Of a DNA stretch of 5,772 bases, positions 5,694-5,772 are shown one piece after another. The notes beneath the pieces are model-generated. The model searched no databases, had not been told where the DNA came from, and saw only the letters and a list, made by a program, of their open reading frames with translations. The position numbers were made by a program, and so were the translations under genes. Numbering within the stretch: position 1 is the stretch's first letter; each line of letters opens with the position of its first letter. Origin of the DNA: Thiomonas sp. (lineage in GTDB: Bacteria; Pseudomonadota; Gammaproteobacteria; Burkholderiales; Burkholderiaceae); NCBI GenBank assembly GCA_027443745.1, contig DAIAZB010000166.1:1-5772 (forward strand). The letters run 5' to 3'.

Positions 5694-5772
5694 CTAGACC
5701 CTCGACAGCGTGGCGTGAGCCACGGCGCCGTCGTCCTGCGCGTGGATCTCGCGCACCTGGTACGTCGCGCCG
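5694..5772 (-). CDS. C-terminal end of a probable head-tail connector/stopper protein, 5' end outside window
   Basis: Only the last 25 codons and the stop (TAG, 5696-5694) are present, reading GATYQVREIHAQDDGAVAHA then TLSRV. The frame is open to the right edge, and the stop is 2 bases before the next ATG. The pattern of a strand (TYQVREI), a polar turn with Asp-Gly, then a final strand (AHATLSRV) resembles the ends of small beta-barrel head-tail joining proteins such as lambda gpFII-type stoppers, which usually sit just before the tail terminator gene. With so little sequence the assignment rests mostly on position. Confidence 0.5.
   Translation of the reverse strand, partial: GATYQVREIHAQDDGAVAHATLSRV

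Noticed and set aside
1..5772. Diversity-generating retroelement, anti-defence cargo gene, or other novel accessory system
   Set aside because: I found no reverse transcriptase, variable/template repeat pair, toxin-antitoxin pair, CRISPR repeats or inserted cargo gene. Every gene fits the tail assembly order and is tightly packed.

Overview
This window is a compact block of phage or prophage tail-morphogenesis genes. All of them lie on the minus strand, so transcription runs from right (5772) to left (1). The DNA is clearly GC-rich by eye, and the codon choice (GCG, CTG, GGC, ATC, CAG) and protein style fit a phage of a high-GC proteobacterium. Burkholderiales-type hosts are my best guess. 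There are no RNA genes, transposons, CRISPR arrays or integration signals, and both outer genes are cut by the window edges.

In transcription order the layout is: the last 25 codons of a probable head-tail connector/stopper protein (5694-5772); a probable tail terminator/completion protein (5242-5691); a 123-residue structural protein of unknown function (4860-5231); the tail tube protein (4050-4805); a tail assembly chaperone pair resembling lambda G and G-T (3619-4041 in frame zero, plus a -1 frame extension to 3461); the tape measure protein (976-3459); and the first 320 codons of a minor tail or tail-tip protein containing a discoidin-like domain (1-962). Gene junctions are 2, 10, 54, 8, 1 and 13 bases long, plus the one-base TGATG overlap between the G stop and the T-frame ATG. 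This points to one translationally coupled operon. No non-coding stretch exceeds 54 bases, and I see no convincing promoter or terminator.

The order connector, terminator, tube, G/GT chaperone, tape measure, tip is the classic order of long-tailed phages. No sheath-sized gene sits beside the tube gene, so a non-contractile (siphovirus-type) tail is the best reading. The tape measure would set tail length, the chaperones would keep it soluble and load tube subunits, the tube polymerises around it, the terminator caps the tube, and the tip protein would help at the host surface.

The most informative signal is a probable programmed -1 ribosomal frameshift in the chaperone gene. A T TTT TTC heptamer (3727-3721) lies 10 bases after a GAGG Shine-Dalgarno-like element and is followed by a possible stem-loop. 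A protein-like -1 reading frame then runs without a stop to one base before the tape measure ATG. Simple ORF calling would miss this product, and would also miss the left-hand partial gene, because no stop codon for it lies within the window. I found no wholly new system here. The other points of interest are the discoidin-like insertion in the tip protein and the unassigned 123-residue protein.
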